This document shows, piece by piece, positions 63,702-64,000 of a stretch of 64,000 nt of DNA. The translations under genes were made by a program, and so were the position numbers. This DNA comes from Bemisia tabaci. Lineage: Eukaryota; Arthropoda; Insecta; Hemiptera; Aleyrodidae. The stretch covers positions 64,269,345 through 64,333,344 of the forward strand of contig NC_092794.1 in the NCBI RefSeq assembly GCF_918797505.1, written 5' to 3'. Within the stretch, counting starts at the first letter, position 1. Each line of letters opens with the position of its first letter. Under the pieces are notes generated by a model. That model was not told the origin of the DNA, made no database searches, and saw only the letters and a list, made by a program, of their open reading frames with translations.

Positions 63702-64000
63702 CTCGCTCAAAGGTCAAGTTTCAGCAGTAGATTTTTTTCCGGAGTGAGGACGTCCAGTGTCTAGGCGAGTTTTAATCTTTAAACAAATCGCACCAGTCAT
63801 AGTCGCCAAATCGCCGGAAATTCTTTGATTTTTTTCTAATTTCTCGCGGGAATAAAATGCAGAATATCGTGCAAAATTTTTCTTCACCGTAATATTAACC
63901 GACAGCTCAGAACAGTCTTGAGAGCCGCAGGCCAAAGTTATAAGCTGAGGGACGGAACCTGTGCCGAACTTCACGTAATAATTTACCAAAATTATATTTG

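Noticed and set aside
1..64000. CRISPR array, operons or bacterial features
   Set aside because: Spliced genes, AATAAA signals and MITEs show a eukaryotic nuclear genome. The only regular short array is the TGTACACA minisatellite, which has no spacers.

Overview
The window looks like nuclear DNA of an insect. The genes have spliced exons with GT-AG introns, and there is an intact intron-rich cathepsin B relative, AATAAA signals, and very dense short inverted-repeat transposons. A sap-feeding hemipteran (whitefly, aphid or psyllid type) is my inference, because those lineages carry expanded papain-family protease genes. The sequence itself does not prove the species.

Layout. 1-9,200: no convincing gene, only transposon remnants, foldback repeats, a 165-bp tandem duplication and an 8-bp minisatellite. 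9,485-11,633 (minus strand): a two-exon gene for a probable secreted protein of about 480 residues, with two copies of an unidentified domain and an arginine-rich tail. 11,650-17,100: repeats, including a 0.9-kb foldback element, a 341-bp hairpin and a 166-bp hAT-like MITE, ending in a purine-rich tract. 17,581-27,802 (plus): a six-exon cathepsin B homologue of 367 residues in which the Cys, His and Asn of the active site and the oxyanion Gln are all replaced. 27,900-52,000: about 24 kb without a recognisable gene, filled with MITEs of at least ten families, some nested. 52,312-59,515 (plus): a three-exon cathepsin L-type gene of 363 residues with intact I29 prodomain, His and Asn, but Asn in place of the catalytic Cys. 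Its introns carry a 515-bp hairpin, a hAT-like MITE with exact 8-bp target duplications, and a roughly 2.4-kb Helitron-type fragment. 60,000-64,000: more repeats, a pyrimidine tract, and two weakly supported exons, one on each strand.

The main theme is two separate papain-family genes on the same strand. Both have intact reading frames and splice phases, and both have lost the catalytic nucleophile through two-base codon differences. They look like conserved secreted pseudoproteases rather than decayed pseudogenes. The minus-strand secreted protein and the two pseudoproteases may all act outside the cell, but nothing in the sequence links their roles. All exon joins were worked out by eye from splice sites and phase, without transcript evidence.
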